Below, piece by piece: positions 47,248-59,419 of a stretch of DNA of 64,000 nt. Numbering within the stretch: the first letter of the stretch is position 1; each line of letters starts with the position of its first letter. The stretch covers positions 1,116,001 through 1,180,000 of the forward strand of contig JAXBDG010000017.1 in assembly GCA_036320915.1 (NCBI GenBank), read 5' to 3'. The translations under genes were made by a program, and so were the position numbers. This DNA comes from Linnemannia elongata. Lineage: Eukaryota; Mortierellomycota; Mortierellomycetes; Mortierellales; Mortierellaceae. The notes under the pieces were generated by a model. It ran no database searches. It saw nothing but the letters and a program-made list of their open reading frames with translations, and was not told the DNA's origin.

Positions 47248-50200
47248 CTAGTCTTGTTTCCTGTGAGGTGGTCGACCAAACTGTGACAAGAGCACCCTTT
47301 CCAGCACCTTAGCAGGCCCTGATTCCACAAACCTCAACAACAATAACCACGAGGTCCACAACCGCGTCAAGAAGAATATCTGCCAACTGTACCGGACTCC
47401 AAACACGATCAAGTACCCCACCATCGCATCCAGCATCAACACCGATACTCTCGAAAACCTAGCAGACAACAGCCAAAATATGGGCATCAGTCAGAGACGG
47501 TAGGCAATACAGCATCATGTCCAATAAGCTTTGAGCTACTTCTTTGCACATGAAAGAGCTTACCTCTTGTAGGAACCAATATCCACAGAGAACTCATGAC
47601 TCAGGCCCTCAACAAAGACCAAGAACGGCAGGACATAATCCACACGATGGTCACTGCCAAAGGACTTGAACCAACCAATCGCAAAGTTGCGGATCCAGAC
47701 CATCAACGCAGGAACGCAGAACGGCAACAAGAAGAAGAACATCACCAGAATCGACATGATAAAGTGGAACCGGTTCCACACCTTGGTTGTCTCCAAGGAA
47801 GACGAGGAAGTAATAGAGGCGGGTTGCTGATGGGCTCGGTTGAGAGCACGAGCGTTGATCCAGATAAGCCAAAGGACGATGGCAGTGAAAGCGAATTGAT
47901 AGGGCACCACAGAGATTACAAACCCAGACATGACTGTCAGTGTGATTGCTCTATGTGTCGGGCAAAGCAATAGACGTTAGCATGGTACGTCACACTGGCT
48001 GTTTCTGCTGTGCGCCACAAACAGACAAATACGCCTACCTTATCGTGTCGCTGAAGTCACCACCGGCAACGCGTTTCGTCAAAAACGCGACAGCCCTGAC
48101 AATCGAGTTCAACAAGATCCAAACAAATGCGACAATGCCCACAGCCACCTGGAAGAACAGAGGCGCCAGAAACCAAAAGAACGCATCATTATCTCCCAGC
48201 AGCGCATCTCCAAACCACTGAGCCGAGTGCCACCACCAGGGGCCACTGCCAGTCTCAGTCGACTTTGATGAGCCTGCCAAAGGTGAGCCCTGTGAACTTG
48301 ATATAGCTTCATTCCCGATGTCCACCGCCGTTCTCGGAATCAAATGCTGAAGCATAGAGATTGCCCCCAAAAGAACCGAGAACTGCCAAAATGTCGACCG
48401 GATCAGCGATGATAGAGCCTCGCCAAAGGGTACAAAGTGACCAGTCCGACTCCAGCTTTGGATCTGAGCCCTAAGAGTCAATAGGATCACCAAGAACGTG
48501 AACACCAAGACGACCATCCTATACCGAATGACCACTTTTCCAAGACTTCCGTACTTGTCAACTTCCAGTGTCAACGACAGCGGCTCAGGGCATGTAGGGT
48601 CCATCCAGAAACGGAGTTCGACTCCATTGTTACCACCCAGCTGGATCTTGTCAAAGTAGGGTAGATCCCCATGAAAGTTGATGTCAACTCCAGATTTCTT
48701 GTCGGCAATATTGACGGAATATTTGTCCTCGTGCATCGCCCAACTCGACTGCCTCATCATCGGAGCGAACTTTTGCCCTATTGATTGAATGTAGCGAGCA
48801 TTATCTCAGCCCAGACGTTTCCTAAGCTAATATATAACGACAGATAAGAGACTGTAGCTCCTGAGAATTACCTTGACAACCGGCCCTGCTCACTTTGAGG
48901 TTGTAGGCGAGCAGACTGCTATCCATGTTGGGCAGGCTGATTGTCGACACCAATGACGGGCTCTCCGCGAATTTGCCCCGCTTCAGTCCATTACGCAGCA
49001 GTCCTACATGTTCATTAATTAAAGAAGATTGCATCAGCGCATGGTTGTAAAAACGAAATAACTGTAGCAAAGGATATGTCAAAACGAAATGAAGTCTTTA
49101 CCTAGGGTGGTGGTCTCGATAACTTCCTTGTGAGCAGTCTCTTTGCTGATCTCGGCCAACAAGAACCCAGGTTCACCATACTGTCGACCACGATCCAGAA
49201 CTACCACAAAGGGGTACCCAACAAGCTCTCTCGCCTGCCTCTGGGTGAATCGGAACTCCCGCGCAGTGTAGTATTCCCCTGTAAATAATGGCATGGTCGA
49301 GGACTCTGTCGAGGCAGGGATGGGGACGAAGGTCAACTTGTCACTTCTGCAGGACAAAGCATGGGGTCTGTGCGACGGTGACGATGGAGAGGCGAGGTCC
49401 TTGCAGAGGAGGACATCCAAACGGCTGTTCTGTCCAAGTGTGTGATCTGTCAGCAAGGTGAATTCGCCTGGAGAGTCCGATGACTGTGAGAGCGCCAAGA
49501 TAAAGAGATGCGGCGTGGTAGATTGTGCGTTGTATGTTGCTGGAGGGAACGCCCACGCTGTGTCCGTCGCCATGAATGTATGCTCAAAGTCGGATAATGA
49601 CAGCGTCTGTTCACCTAATCATATCAAAGAGCTTAAATGTTAACGGACGAAACCTCACCGCTGTCACAATGGACGAAATTGTCGCCGATGCATTCAAAAC
49701 CACAGTCGACTTACTGGGCGATCCATGTTCCTCAGCACCGGTCAAGAACCGTCGTCGAAAGGTTTTCATCCGCTCACCCAGAGGCTTGACCTGATCCGCC
49801 CTCCTAGCATCCACAATATCCACAAGTGCCTTGCCTATGGCCATCGCGACCTGATTGCACCACAAGATCGACAGATGGTCGGTTCCAACCCAAGCATGAG
49901 GGATCGACGACGTGAACACAGAGAACCCATGACTTTGCGGGACCAGATGGTGGATGTTTCCTGAATCGCTGTTAACCGTGATATCCAAATTGCCGCCCAT
50001 GATCGAAACCAACGATACATTCGCGAGTGGCGAATGAGGAGTGTGGAACCCATGCATCCAAAACTCCTCGATCCTGTCGTACGCTGCCGAGATCTTGTCG
50101 TCCAGTGCAATAGGTGGAATCATATGAGGGGTCGCCACAGTGAGGATCGCATGGACTGATCCCTGGATATAGTTATCTGTCGTGAAGATCGAACGGGCAA

Positions 50201-51188
50201 CGATCCCGCCCATACTATGACCAATGATCAGTACAGACGTAGGCCTTGGCAGTGTAGTGTCCCGGTTGTCGTTGTCAGCGTACAATGAAAGAATATAGGC
50301 TATGACCTCGTTGGCGTAGCGTGCCTGGTCCTGAAGTAGTTGTCCATGAAACGCCGAAAATTCCTCATTGAGATTGACTGTAAAAAAGTCTATGGGCTTC
50401 GATCCTGCGGCATGACCCCCCTCTTCGCGTGGAAGAGTCTCGTAGTAGTATCTGGCAGCCTCCTTTGCCATCGACCGGACCTGCTTTGCACTTCCTGCAT
50501 TTCCGGGAATAAACAGCGCAGGCACCCCTGTCGGTCGAACCTATATCCACTCAGGTGACAAAAAAAATCCACTGTGTTAGAAAGAAGTGAGGGATATATG
50601 CAAGACTTCCAGCACCCGATCTAACACCCTCGAAACGAAACATCTACCCCCCACCCCCCAAAGAAAAAAAAAGAAACTCACCTTGATAGATTTGTCAACA
50701 GCCCATTCACTCGACCTGATATGTGTGACCAGATTCGAGCCACCAATGTCGACGTGGTTTAGGGGGGAACGAAGACGGTCATCATCATAGTCGCCGTCCC
50801 TGTACAACAACAGGTTGTATTTTCCAGCGAATCGCGTCATTGTCTCGTCGAAGGCCAGGAGTCTGTAGTAAGTCGGTTGCATGTAGGTCATGATACAGCC
50901 CTTGGGGTCCAATTGGTGGTTGAAGCTCGAGTGGATTACGCAGGTGAGGATGACGGCCGAGAAGACGAGAAGGGACGCGAGATAGGGTGAACACCCATAT
51001 GTTGCTGTTTTGTAAGGCGTCGTGTTGAGTGTGCTTATACTTGGAGATGGGTCATTATGTGATGGGCTGGAGGGAGAGCAAGAAGTAGAAGTGTTTACTT
51101 TGTCCTTTGTTGGTGTTGACTTTGGCTGTGGTGCTGAGTCTTGCGAATGAGTAGTAAGTCCTGAGGGATGAGTTGGTGGCCCCGACAT
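47248..51188 (-). CDS. BST1: GPI inositol-deacylase (Bst1/PGAP1)
   Basis: ER membrane lipase that removes the acyl chain from the inositol of GPI anchors, needed for efficient ER exit of GPI proteins. Seven exons: 50682-51188, 49659-50540, 49102-49606, 48872-49003, 48039-48777, 47564-47950 and 47248-47458, giving 1120 aa, a typical fungal length. After a disordered N-terminus a membrane segment (LASLLVFSAVILTCVI) precedes the lumenal lipase domain: VPALFIPGNAGSAKQVRSMA, FFTVNLNEEFSAFHG, and the nucleophile elbow GHSMGG in VLIIGHSMGGIVARSIF, then HAWVGTDHLSILWCNQ. Several C-terminal membrane helices follow (VVLVFTFLVILLTL, LAPLFFQVAVGIVAFVWILL, FVISVVPYQFAFTAIVLWLI). At the third exon two AG acceptors lie 8 nt apart; only the second keeps the frame. 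Confidence 0.95.
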
Positions 51189-51738
51189 GATGTGTGTGAA
51201 AAAAAGAAGGTCGAAGCGTGTGTGGGGGTGGGGAGGGGAACACGGGAAGGGTGGCGAACCACGCCCACTAACAGTCACATTCACTTAGTTCAATGGGAAA
51301 ATTAGTTTGCCACCAACCACTTCTGTTGACAAAATGCACAGAAAAGAATGACTCTGGAAAGACGCCCCTCGTCAACACCACGTTTCATGATCTGGCGTAA
51401 CGCATCATAGTTGACCACATGTTGAATAACAATCATCGTCATCGTCGTTCGAATAACTTTTGTTGAAAAAAAGATAAGCTGGAATATATATTTGACAGGT
51501 GGTGCTCTATTCTATGGTATGGACAAGTTACGGTACTACAACAAGGGAAAGTCAAGGAAGGAAAAGGACGAGAAGAGAAAACTGAACGAACGAAAAAAGC
51601 AAGGGTATATGGCTGGCTTGGGAAGGCGAGTATTGACATCATGGGTGCGAGCAGCGTTGCACAATCGGGGGGTTGATTGGATTGACGTCCTGAACGTGAT
51701 GGATAACGGTCAATGAAGCGTCAGGGGCAAGCTATTTT
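51189..51738. other. Intergenic: BST1 promoter and small-gene 3' end
   Basis: About 550 nt; no gene-like frame. An in-frame ATG at 51284 could extend BST1 by 32 residues, but ATG 51188 is nearer and in better context. Confidence 0.4.
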
Positions 51739-52143
51739 TTAGACCCAGACTCGACTGTCGACATCAGTGAACTTGTCGCCTAAAAGAGAGATGATAAAAC
51801 GTGCCAAAAAGAATAGGGGAGATGTGAGTAAATCATGATCAAAAAAAAAAAAAAAAAAAAACGTTCGACTTGCAGCAGTATGCAGCATGACATGCCGCAC
51901 TAAAGAAGCGTGAAAAAAGTAGACTACCAACGCACCATCATAGAATCCCTTGACAAAGGCGTCCAGTTCAGGGTGTTCCTCGCTATCGACGGCAATGGCA
52001 GGACGACCGTTGGCCTGGGGGCTTGAGCTTCCGTCGCCGTTACTCGTGCCGAGGAGACCACGGGAGTTGTTTTGTTCGGAGGATTGGGAGGTGGCGGAGG
52101 TGGCAGAGGAGTCGCGGCCAGTGTTACCCATTGGAGCAGTCAT
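51739..52143 (-). CDS. Small conserved-looking protein, 82 aa
   Basis: Two exons, 51936-52143 and 51739-51779 (GTGCGT donor, CTTTTAG acceptor, phase 1), give 82 aa. The first half is Ser/Thr/Asn/Gly-rich (MTAPMGNTGRDSSATSATSQ). The end is ordered-looking: HPELDAFVKGFYDG joined by splicing to DKFTDVDSRVWV. Normal splice signals and a long leader rich in pyrimidines on the coding strand support a real gene. I do not recognise the family. The intron holds a poly-A/T run (about 51841-51860). Confidence 0.55.
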   Translation of the reverse strand: MTAPMGNTGRDSSATSATSQSSEQNNSRGLLGTSNGDGSSSPQANGRPAIAVDSEEHPELDAFVKGFYDGALVVYFFHASLVRHVMLHTAASRTFFFFFFFDHDLLTSPLFFLARFIISLLGDKFTDVDSRVWV

Positions 52144-54197
52144 CTTGGTATGTAAGTGTTTGTTGTTGTGGGGTGTGGGAAAGGTAGTAGCTGAGAGCGC
52201 TTGGGTGGAGGCTGTGTGTTGTTGTTGTTGTTGTTGTTGTTGAGGCGTGTAAGAGTTTTGTTGAGAGATGGATAAAAAATATAATCGGGCTGCTGTTTTT
52301 GAGGTGAGGAAGTTGGATGGAAAACAAATGAAAAAAGAGGGGATGGAACGTGGAGAAGGGTCGACTATTTATGTAGATTTGTGGAGATACTGGCGAAGGT
52401 CGACGAAGGACGACGAAGAAAAAGAAAAAAACGAGGACGACAGTAACAGTAAAATTAAATGCAAGTGTGTGTTGTTGTTCTTGATGATGATGATGCTCTT
52501 GTTGGTGGTGTTGTAATATAACGGTTTGTTTGTGTTGAAAGTGGTGTGGGGGAAGAGAGCAAGAAGAAGAAACAAGAAGGGAGAAACAAGGGCGAGAGAG
52601 AAAGAGAAGTTGTTGTTGAGAGAAGAAAGAGAGATGAGATGGAGAGGAGAATTCTTTTATTTGAGCAAAAAAGGGTTCCCTCTTTTTATATGAAAAAAAA
52701 GGTCGAGAGAGGGATGGGATAGTCCCTGGAAACATGTAAAATTGAATGAATGGGGAATTGAATACCTTCAAGTAACGATTGAATGAAATGGAGTAAAGAC
52801 TGAATTGAATCGATGGGCAAGAAAAAACAAAAGAAGCGACAATTGGCCACCAAAAAGACAACCTTATGTTTGTTTACTCTCACACTCACTCTCACTCTCT
52901 CTCATAGCTGTTTATGTTATGTGTTATAATGTTCCTCTCGCATATCGACCCTTCGCTGGATTGTACTCTTACAGCAACAACAACAACAACAAAAACATCA
53001 ACAAAAAAGCACTCTGACCTTTTTGAGGAGTCTTATTTTTTTTCGCGTTGCTGCAGAGGACAGACGACGGCTTGCCTCGTTTTGACCCCATGACCACGAT
53101 TCATTCACATAATGTTAATGCTAATGATAATGCTTAGCATGGCTGTTTGGCTGCGGTGAGAAAATGCGAAGGAACTTGCCCTTTCTCTTCTTCGCCAGTG
53201 TTGCTTTGGCTCTAGTCTCTCGGTCTTGTCGGTCTAGAAGATAAACAGCACCGAGTTTTTTTTTTGTTTCTCGGTCATCGTGTTACCATCCCCTGTACGA
53301 GACCGACAAAGACAGCCTTTACTCTCGCCCTTATCCTCTTCCTCTGTCTCCTGTTCCCCGTACCCTGTCCCTTCGCCTCTTCCGTCTAACGTATCCACGC
53401 CTCGCTCGTTCCTTTCTACACATCATCCCCATCCAGTCACCGACCCCTCCCCCTTCTCATCTCGTTTCCCACCCACCCTAACCCCTGAACACAACACGCT
53501 AGCATACATGCACATTGCCCATCACAAAATCGCCCAGTTCTCCATCTCTATTTCATCTCATTTTTCCCAACTGCTTTATCCAAAATGAAAAGTAGTGAGG
53601 GTAGGTTGACGGTTAAGAAAAGAACGAGAGAAAAGTCGAATGAGGTAATGCTTTGCGCTGTTCATCCTTCTCTTCTCAAACGAAAGACGAGAATAGCAAG
53701 AAAGGACGTTACTCACGTCCATTTCTTTACCCCTACCTTCTCGTTCTCTCCCCCTGAAGTAATTAGACTAAAAAAATAAAAAAAAAAAATAAAAAATACC
53801 AAAAGTAGATGGATGAGCGATGTGCAAAGAAAGAGAGATGGAAAATCAAAAAAATAATCAAGGTTCATTTCCTTGAACATGGCGAAACTCCACACCTCGT
53901 TGTCATTGCGAAAGAGAAGGAGGGACTAGACAAGCTCTACGCTTTCTCATTTTTTTTCCTTCTCTTCCTTCGCTCATGTCTTGGCTCATTTCTTGAAAGA
54001 GAGAGAGAGAGAGAGAGTTGGCTCAGCAGTGTAATGATGTGGATGTAGGATCGGATGTGGATCCATATCATCCTTGGTTGGTGGAATGAATGAACGCAAT
54101 GGGGTTATGTTATGCGAGCGGAAGAACAGCGAGTGGGGGAATAGATGGCGACGAAGAGTGGACGGAAATACTCCGGTAGGTGAAGGAAAATTATTAC

Positions 54198-54200
<3 letters not shown>

Positions 54201-54228
<28 letters not shown>
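54201..54228. repeat. CA dinucleotide microsatellite
   Basis: Fourteen AC units in tandem. Confidence 0.9.
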
Positions 54229-54231
<3 letters not shown>

Positions 54232-55565
54232 CAAACGACATTTGAACGACAAGATCAAGGACAAGAACTAAATGAACAGAACAACAAGACTAGGAAAAAA
54301 AAATAAGCGTCAAACATTCATCCTTTTCCTCGCTTCATTACTCGCTCGCCTCGTCACTCGCTCGATCATTTTCCTTTCTTTGTCTCTTCGCAATGTCAAT
54401 GCCCCTTTTGAGATTTAGAAAGACGTTGGTTAGTGTCATTAGCATCACCATCAGAATGAAAACCGCATTCTGGATCGTCCCCTTTTGTTTTTGATTGATT
54501 TACTCCCTCTTTCTCCCTTCGAGACCTCTTCGCAATTGACTGAACACCCCCAGTCTTGCCCTGTTTACTATTTCCTCCCTCTCGCTCATCCACTATAATC
54601 CACCCACTAGACCCCCTGCAGAATTCGAGGGCATGGTGTAGACTCTCTGTCTCTCTTGTCGCTTCCTGTATTAAAAAAATTGAGCATCTATTTTCAAAAA
54701 TAACGAGAGGGAGGGCCTGGTCTGGTTCATGGTTCAATTGCAACCACCCCATGGCTCACCATTTTTCATTTTTTTTCTATTACCTACTTGCCACGCTATT
54801 GCTATGCGAAAAATAGGTCTATAACACCATTCTGTTTTTATTCACCCATGGGCGCAGTTCTGGATCTGACAAGGCAGGGCTGTTGCTGTTTTTTTTTGTG
54901 TGATTACTGGGCGCAAAAAAAAAAAAAAAAGAAAAAAAAAAAAACCAGAAATAATGCCAACTCAGGCGACCGATCCCATACACCTCAGCGACTTTTTTGC
55001 GAAAGAAGTCTATGCATCCAGTCCTAGATGTCAATCTGGAGTCAAGGAAAAGTGACTGTCCATGGTAACGTTAGAAGACGACGAGACCCCCTCCTCCCAT
55101 TTGCTAGACCAGACTCTTTAATTTGCATCTATCCCGATGGGACGTCAAAAAATAGGGTAGCAAGTTAAAGGGAACGACGTATGAAAATAAAAAAAAATGT
55201 GTTACTGCCCCCTCCCCCTTCCCCTTTCTCCTTCTGGCCCCTTCGTTTTGCTCGATCGGTCGGTACATCTCCACACAATTCTCCCGTTCGTGTTGTTGTT
55301 TCTTGTTTCTTGTTTCTTCATATCTATCCTCCTGTCTAACTCGTCCACTCCCTCCTTGCCTATCGGAAGTCTTACCCTCATCCCCCGATGACCTCCTGTC
55401 ACCCTGTTAACCCTTAACCCAAAAAAACTCAAAATTCATAATTCGGCGATTTCTCAAGGTCTTACAACTACCAGGCTACCTCGTATACATGACTCTTTCC
55501 ACTCACCTCCTCCTTCTCGCCTCCTCCCCAATGACATCCCACAGCTGAGTAATTAAAAGAGAGTT

Positions 55566-55583
55566 CTGACCACATGTGGTCAG
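55566..55583. promoter_or_regulatory. Perfect 18-bp palindrome with central E-box-like core
   Basis: CTGACCACATGTGGTCAG is its own reverse complement and centres on CACATGTG. Such a dyad is a plausible site for a dimeric regulator, but there is no assigned target gene. Confidence 0.35.
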
Positions 55584-58453
55584 TGTTCGAAGCCAGATTT
55601 GCAAAAAAAACAACAACATATTAGACTACTGTTTGTTCGAGAACACAGAGTAAATGGCGAATTTAGCTCCTCCTCGGAGTATGAACTGTGAATCATACAA
55701 ATTACTCACAGCTGTTTACTACGCACGACGACGCAATGTTTGTCTGTCACCTACAGTACGCCACGCTTTTTACTATTCACTCCCTCCTTTCTTCATCCCT
55801 CATGGGCATAGCCATAGGTATAGACAGAGTCGGAGAGTGAGAAAGAGAAAGAGAGTACAAAAAAGGGGGGGGGAGAGAAGAAGGAAGAGATGAGGCGGAG
55901 GCATAACACCAAAACACGCGCGATCAGAGGAAACACAACGAAGGCATGGCAATTGGGTCTGCGCCTGCGCCAAGATTATTATTAGTTGACTCTCTTATGT
56001 AGTTTGGATCGCCGAAAAGAGTTTCTGCTTGTGGCAAAATCAAGGGGGATGATCAAGGGGGAATGAAAGGGGTGAGTTTGGACTTTGGAGTGACACGAAG
56101 AGTGCGCCATAGATAATCTTTCCCGAATGCTATTCAGGACTCCATGTTTTTCCCTTCTTCGCCAGACTAGACAAGTCAAGAAAGGAGGCACAGTAACAGA
56201 CAAAACGCGGCGTAAGTGGATAGGGACCGTATCCGCTTGAAGAATGCAAAGTAAAAGGCCATCGACCATTCAATCAACCAGCCTTATCAATTGAATTAGC
56301 AGGCTTTGCACTTTTTGGTTGTCGCCTTCGACGTGGTTACATCATTTCCGAGAAAAAAACGAACCGCGCGGCGTCGTCCTCTCCATAAAAAAACGAGGGT
56401 GATCGATGAGTAGGTACGACGATTAAAACGACTAAACATACGTGGACGATGAATTATGCCAAGGATGGCTAGTAGGGCTAGCATCAAAAAGAGAGGACAA
56501 GGTAGCAAAACGTGAAGTAAACCAAAGGGTATGGGAAAGAGAAGAATGAGGAATCAAAGGACCCGTGGTCCGTACTTGAGCCCACCCCTGAACCTTCTTT
56601 TTACATTTCGCCCTTTTTTCCTACTTTTGTTTTGTTGATGTCCATCGTTCAGTTTACGGCAAGTACTTTTCGGTCCTGCGAAGTGTTCGTTGCAATGCAT
56701 CACTGCGTTGGAAAACATTGGACTGGGATAGAGTAGATGCATGTACAGTACATGGGCATGTAGTTTTGGAAGAGATGGGATGGGATAGCGGAATTGAATG
56801 AATGGATGGAAGGAAAAACAAAAGGACAAGTGACCTTCGCCATGGCAAAGAAATCATCATCAATATCAACAAGGAAAACCAAATGGACGTTCATGTTTTC
56901 ATTCTTCTTGATTCATCTCTTGTATTTTTTTTATTGATGTTGCGCGCCGAATATGCATCTTGAAGGACAAGGGCTGACGGTATCAGATGTGCAAGGAGTG
57001 GTTGTTTGTTAGTTTTCTTGTGTTCATGCACAAAGGAACATCTAACAATTCCTCCACAAAGCACATCAAAAATACTATAAACGAGAAAAAAACACACCAT
57101 AAAAAATGGCGCAGAACAAGAAGGCGAAGTCGCCTGGAACATACAAGTCAAAGAGTGAAAGTAGTAGGACGTGGTTGACGATGGCCAAAACAAAGACCAG
57201 TGCGTTTGTATACACACTCATTCACAATCGATATCATTTTTTGGCACCTTCCTGACTCGTTTCGACATACTTTTGCCATTGCCAATTGCTCATATTCTTA
57301 CACCATATCAAATGCCTCGAACCCTTTCTCTTGACCAATGTTGTTATTCTTAGTTAGTGCAATGGATGGGATGGTATGCAGGTCCGCCTTTTCTTGTTTT
57401 TTTTTGTTCCTGTGACCTACCATGACATGACATGGCCTGATAGGGTTGTGAGCCCTTACCTCTGCTCATCGTCGACTTTTTCTCCAATGCAAGAAAAAAA
57501 AAATGCGATGGGTCCATGGTTGATCGACCGGTCAAATATTTCGCTCAGAAAAAAATGTGCGAAAAACAAAATAGCGAGCCCTTTATTTTTTTTACCCAAT
57601 ATTTTTTTCCATTGCTCAATTGTCAAGACCCCTCCTTGTGGAGAGAATGTTAATAATGATGGAAAGAAGAGCAAGCAACAGATAGAACGAGAGTAGAAGG
57701 AGAGGGTGAGGGTCTCTGTTTGGTCACACTAGCCAGCCCAACTACGCCTTCCATCCATCCATCTACTTTTTTTTTTCTCACATTTCTCCGCAATCCCTGC
57801 GATTGGCACAAAAGCGTGCCAGGCTAGTACGCGGTACGATGAGCCGAGAAAGGAGAAATAAATGATCGAGGTCTTTTGGACAAGAGCAAAGTAGAGGAAA
57901 ATGGAGTAAGGAAAAAATGAAGAGCAATGTATTGTAAGCAAGGTTTGGCCATGGCATGGCATGGATGGACCATGGAATGAAGGTGGTTAAACTTCGACCC
58001 TAGCCAGAAATTTTGACCCATGGTTGGATTGGATGAGCTTTTAGTGGAAATGGCGTAAGGGTCGAGAGAAAAATTTCCTATGCACCACTCCTACACCGGC
58101 TTCGCACTTTTTTTTTTCACTATTCTGCCTACTCCTTTCGTCTATGCCGACAAATGGCTTGAATTGAATTATAGAGACGTCAGGCATTTCTAACGACTGG
58201 GAACCAACTCGTCCCCTCCCCTACGTCTTTACTTCTGCTGAACGCTCTGTGACCTTCAATTGACTGTCAGCTTACAGAAAAGCACAGATACAAAGAGGAG
58301 ACGCGTCACGTCATTATGAGACTCCCCTTTTCTTAATTGAGTTGAGTGGGTGCCTGGACCGCGCGTTGTTGTTGTTATAATTGTTATCTATCCCGCACTT
58401 CGGGTGGCTAAAAACAAAGTTTTCTAAATGCGTCGTCATCATCCTCTTACTGT

Positions 58454-58680
58454 TCCCTTAACCGATTCACAGAAGCCCTACGATAAACACTCTTCGAGCT
58501 GTGGGCCAGATCCCTCTCTCCGATCGCATTCTTGTTCGTCTTTGAAAAGAAAAAAAAAAGAAAGCTCACGACCATCTCCCCAATGTCAATGTCAAAATTG
58601 AGCCCTTCAAAATGTGGAGAAAAATCTTCCCAAGTTAGACAGTCGGTGTCGGGGATTGGCAACGGCGGCGTAGAGTTATG
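58454..58680 (-). other. Coding-like segment, possible terminal exons of an unrecognised gene
   Basis: On minus, LPIPDTDCLTWEDFSPHFEG then LNFDIDIGEMV runs to a GTGAGC site near 58567. After about 30 nt ending TTTTCAAAG the same frame goes on as KNAIGERDLAHSSKSVYRRA to a stop near 58450. The frame stays open through the T-rich gap, so either this is one exon with a Phe-rich stretch or an implausibly short intron. No upstream exons were identified. Confidence 0.25.
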
Positions 58681-58950
58681 CCGTTCGTTGTTTTTGTTTT
58701 TGTTTTGTTTTTTTTGTTCCCAATGTCGCGTTCCAGAATGTACAGAGTCCTCCACAAAATAAGCACAGACAACTGAGGCAGGGAGTGGTGGGGGTAAGGG
58801 TGTTGTTTTTTCGCTGGTTATTTTTTTTCTTGGGTCTGGATGTGAACAGCCATCAAAACGAGACCCTTGAGCCCATACCTTGCCTTTTTGAAGTGCAGTT
58901 GCTGTCTCAGCGAGTTTTGCCTACGCTTTTTTTGTTTGAGTCGACTCCCT

Positions 58951-59055
58951 GCCTACCAGACTGCTTGCCCTGCCTACCAGCCTACTTGCCTTGCCTACCA
59001 GCCTACTTGCCTTGCCTACCAGCCTACTTGCCTTGCCTACCAACCTACTTGCCCT
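58951..59055. repeat. 21-nt minisatellite, five units
   Basis: Five tandem 21-nt units starting GCCTACCAG and ending CTTGCC(T/C)T; the middle three are identical and the outer two vary at a few bases. Because 21 is divisible by three, all frames through it stay open and give repeat peptides; this is not evidence for a gene. Confidence 0.85.
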
Positions 59056-59419
59056 GCCCCCTGTCTTTGGTGTCTTGAATCCATCACGCGTCTTGAGAGA
59101 GAAAGGATGGAGAAAGCCTAGCCCTGCGCTTTGGCACCGTACAATTTTCTTTTTTGGATGTATGGGAAAGAGATGGGCACTTGGCGCAAGGTCCTCTTCA
59201 TCTTCGTTTTGCATAACAACCACCTTGCATATCCTCAAACACCACCCCAACACTCTCACACACCCTCCCAAACCCTCATACATATGAAGATGCTACGTTT
59301 TCTTATTTCAAATGTCAAGGGGGGGGAGTGATGCTATGCAAAGGAGAATAAGACAAAAAAAGGGGGGAGGGAGAGCCCCTATACGCTAATAAAAGCCTAA
59401 TTGTCCGTCCATCTGTCAT

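Larger units (their letters stand above)
52144..59419. other. Seven-kilobase region without a confident gene
   Basis: Immediately left is the leader of the small gene (52144-52690, purine-rich on plus). Positions 53280-53580 and 55200-55400 are pyrimidine-rich on plus like 5' leaders, but no gene start follows. Simple repeats: GA at about 53998-54017, CA at 54201-54228, a 21-nt minisatellite at 58951-59055. Weak coding-like frames on minus: 54396-54696 after an AATACAG acceptor (EATRETESLHHALEFC...), and 58450-58680 (listed). An 18-bp palindrome is at 55566-55583. The stretch may hold poorly conserved genes or non-coding transcripts. Confidence 0.4.

Noticed and set aside
54396..54752. 118-codon minus-strand ORF as a gene
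   Set aside because: Codon use is that of purine-rich DNA (AGA, AGG, GGA) and no upstream exon or family match was found; mentioned only in the region entry.
58951..59055. Regular 21-nt repeats as a CRISPR-like array or as a repeat protein gene
   Set aside because: Units are directly adjacent without spacers, and open frames follow only from the unit length being divisible by three.
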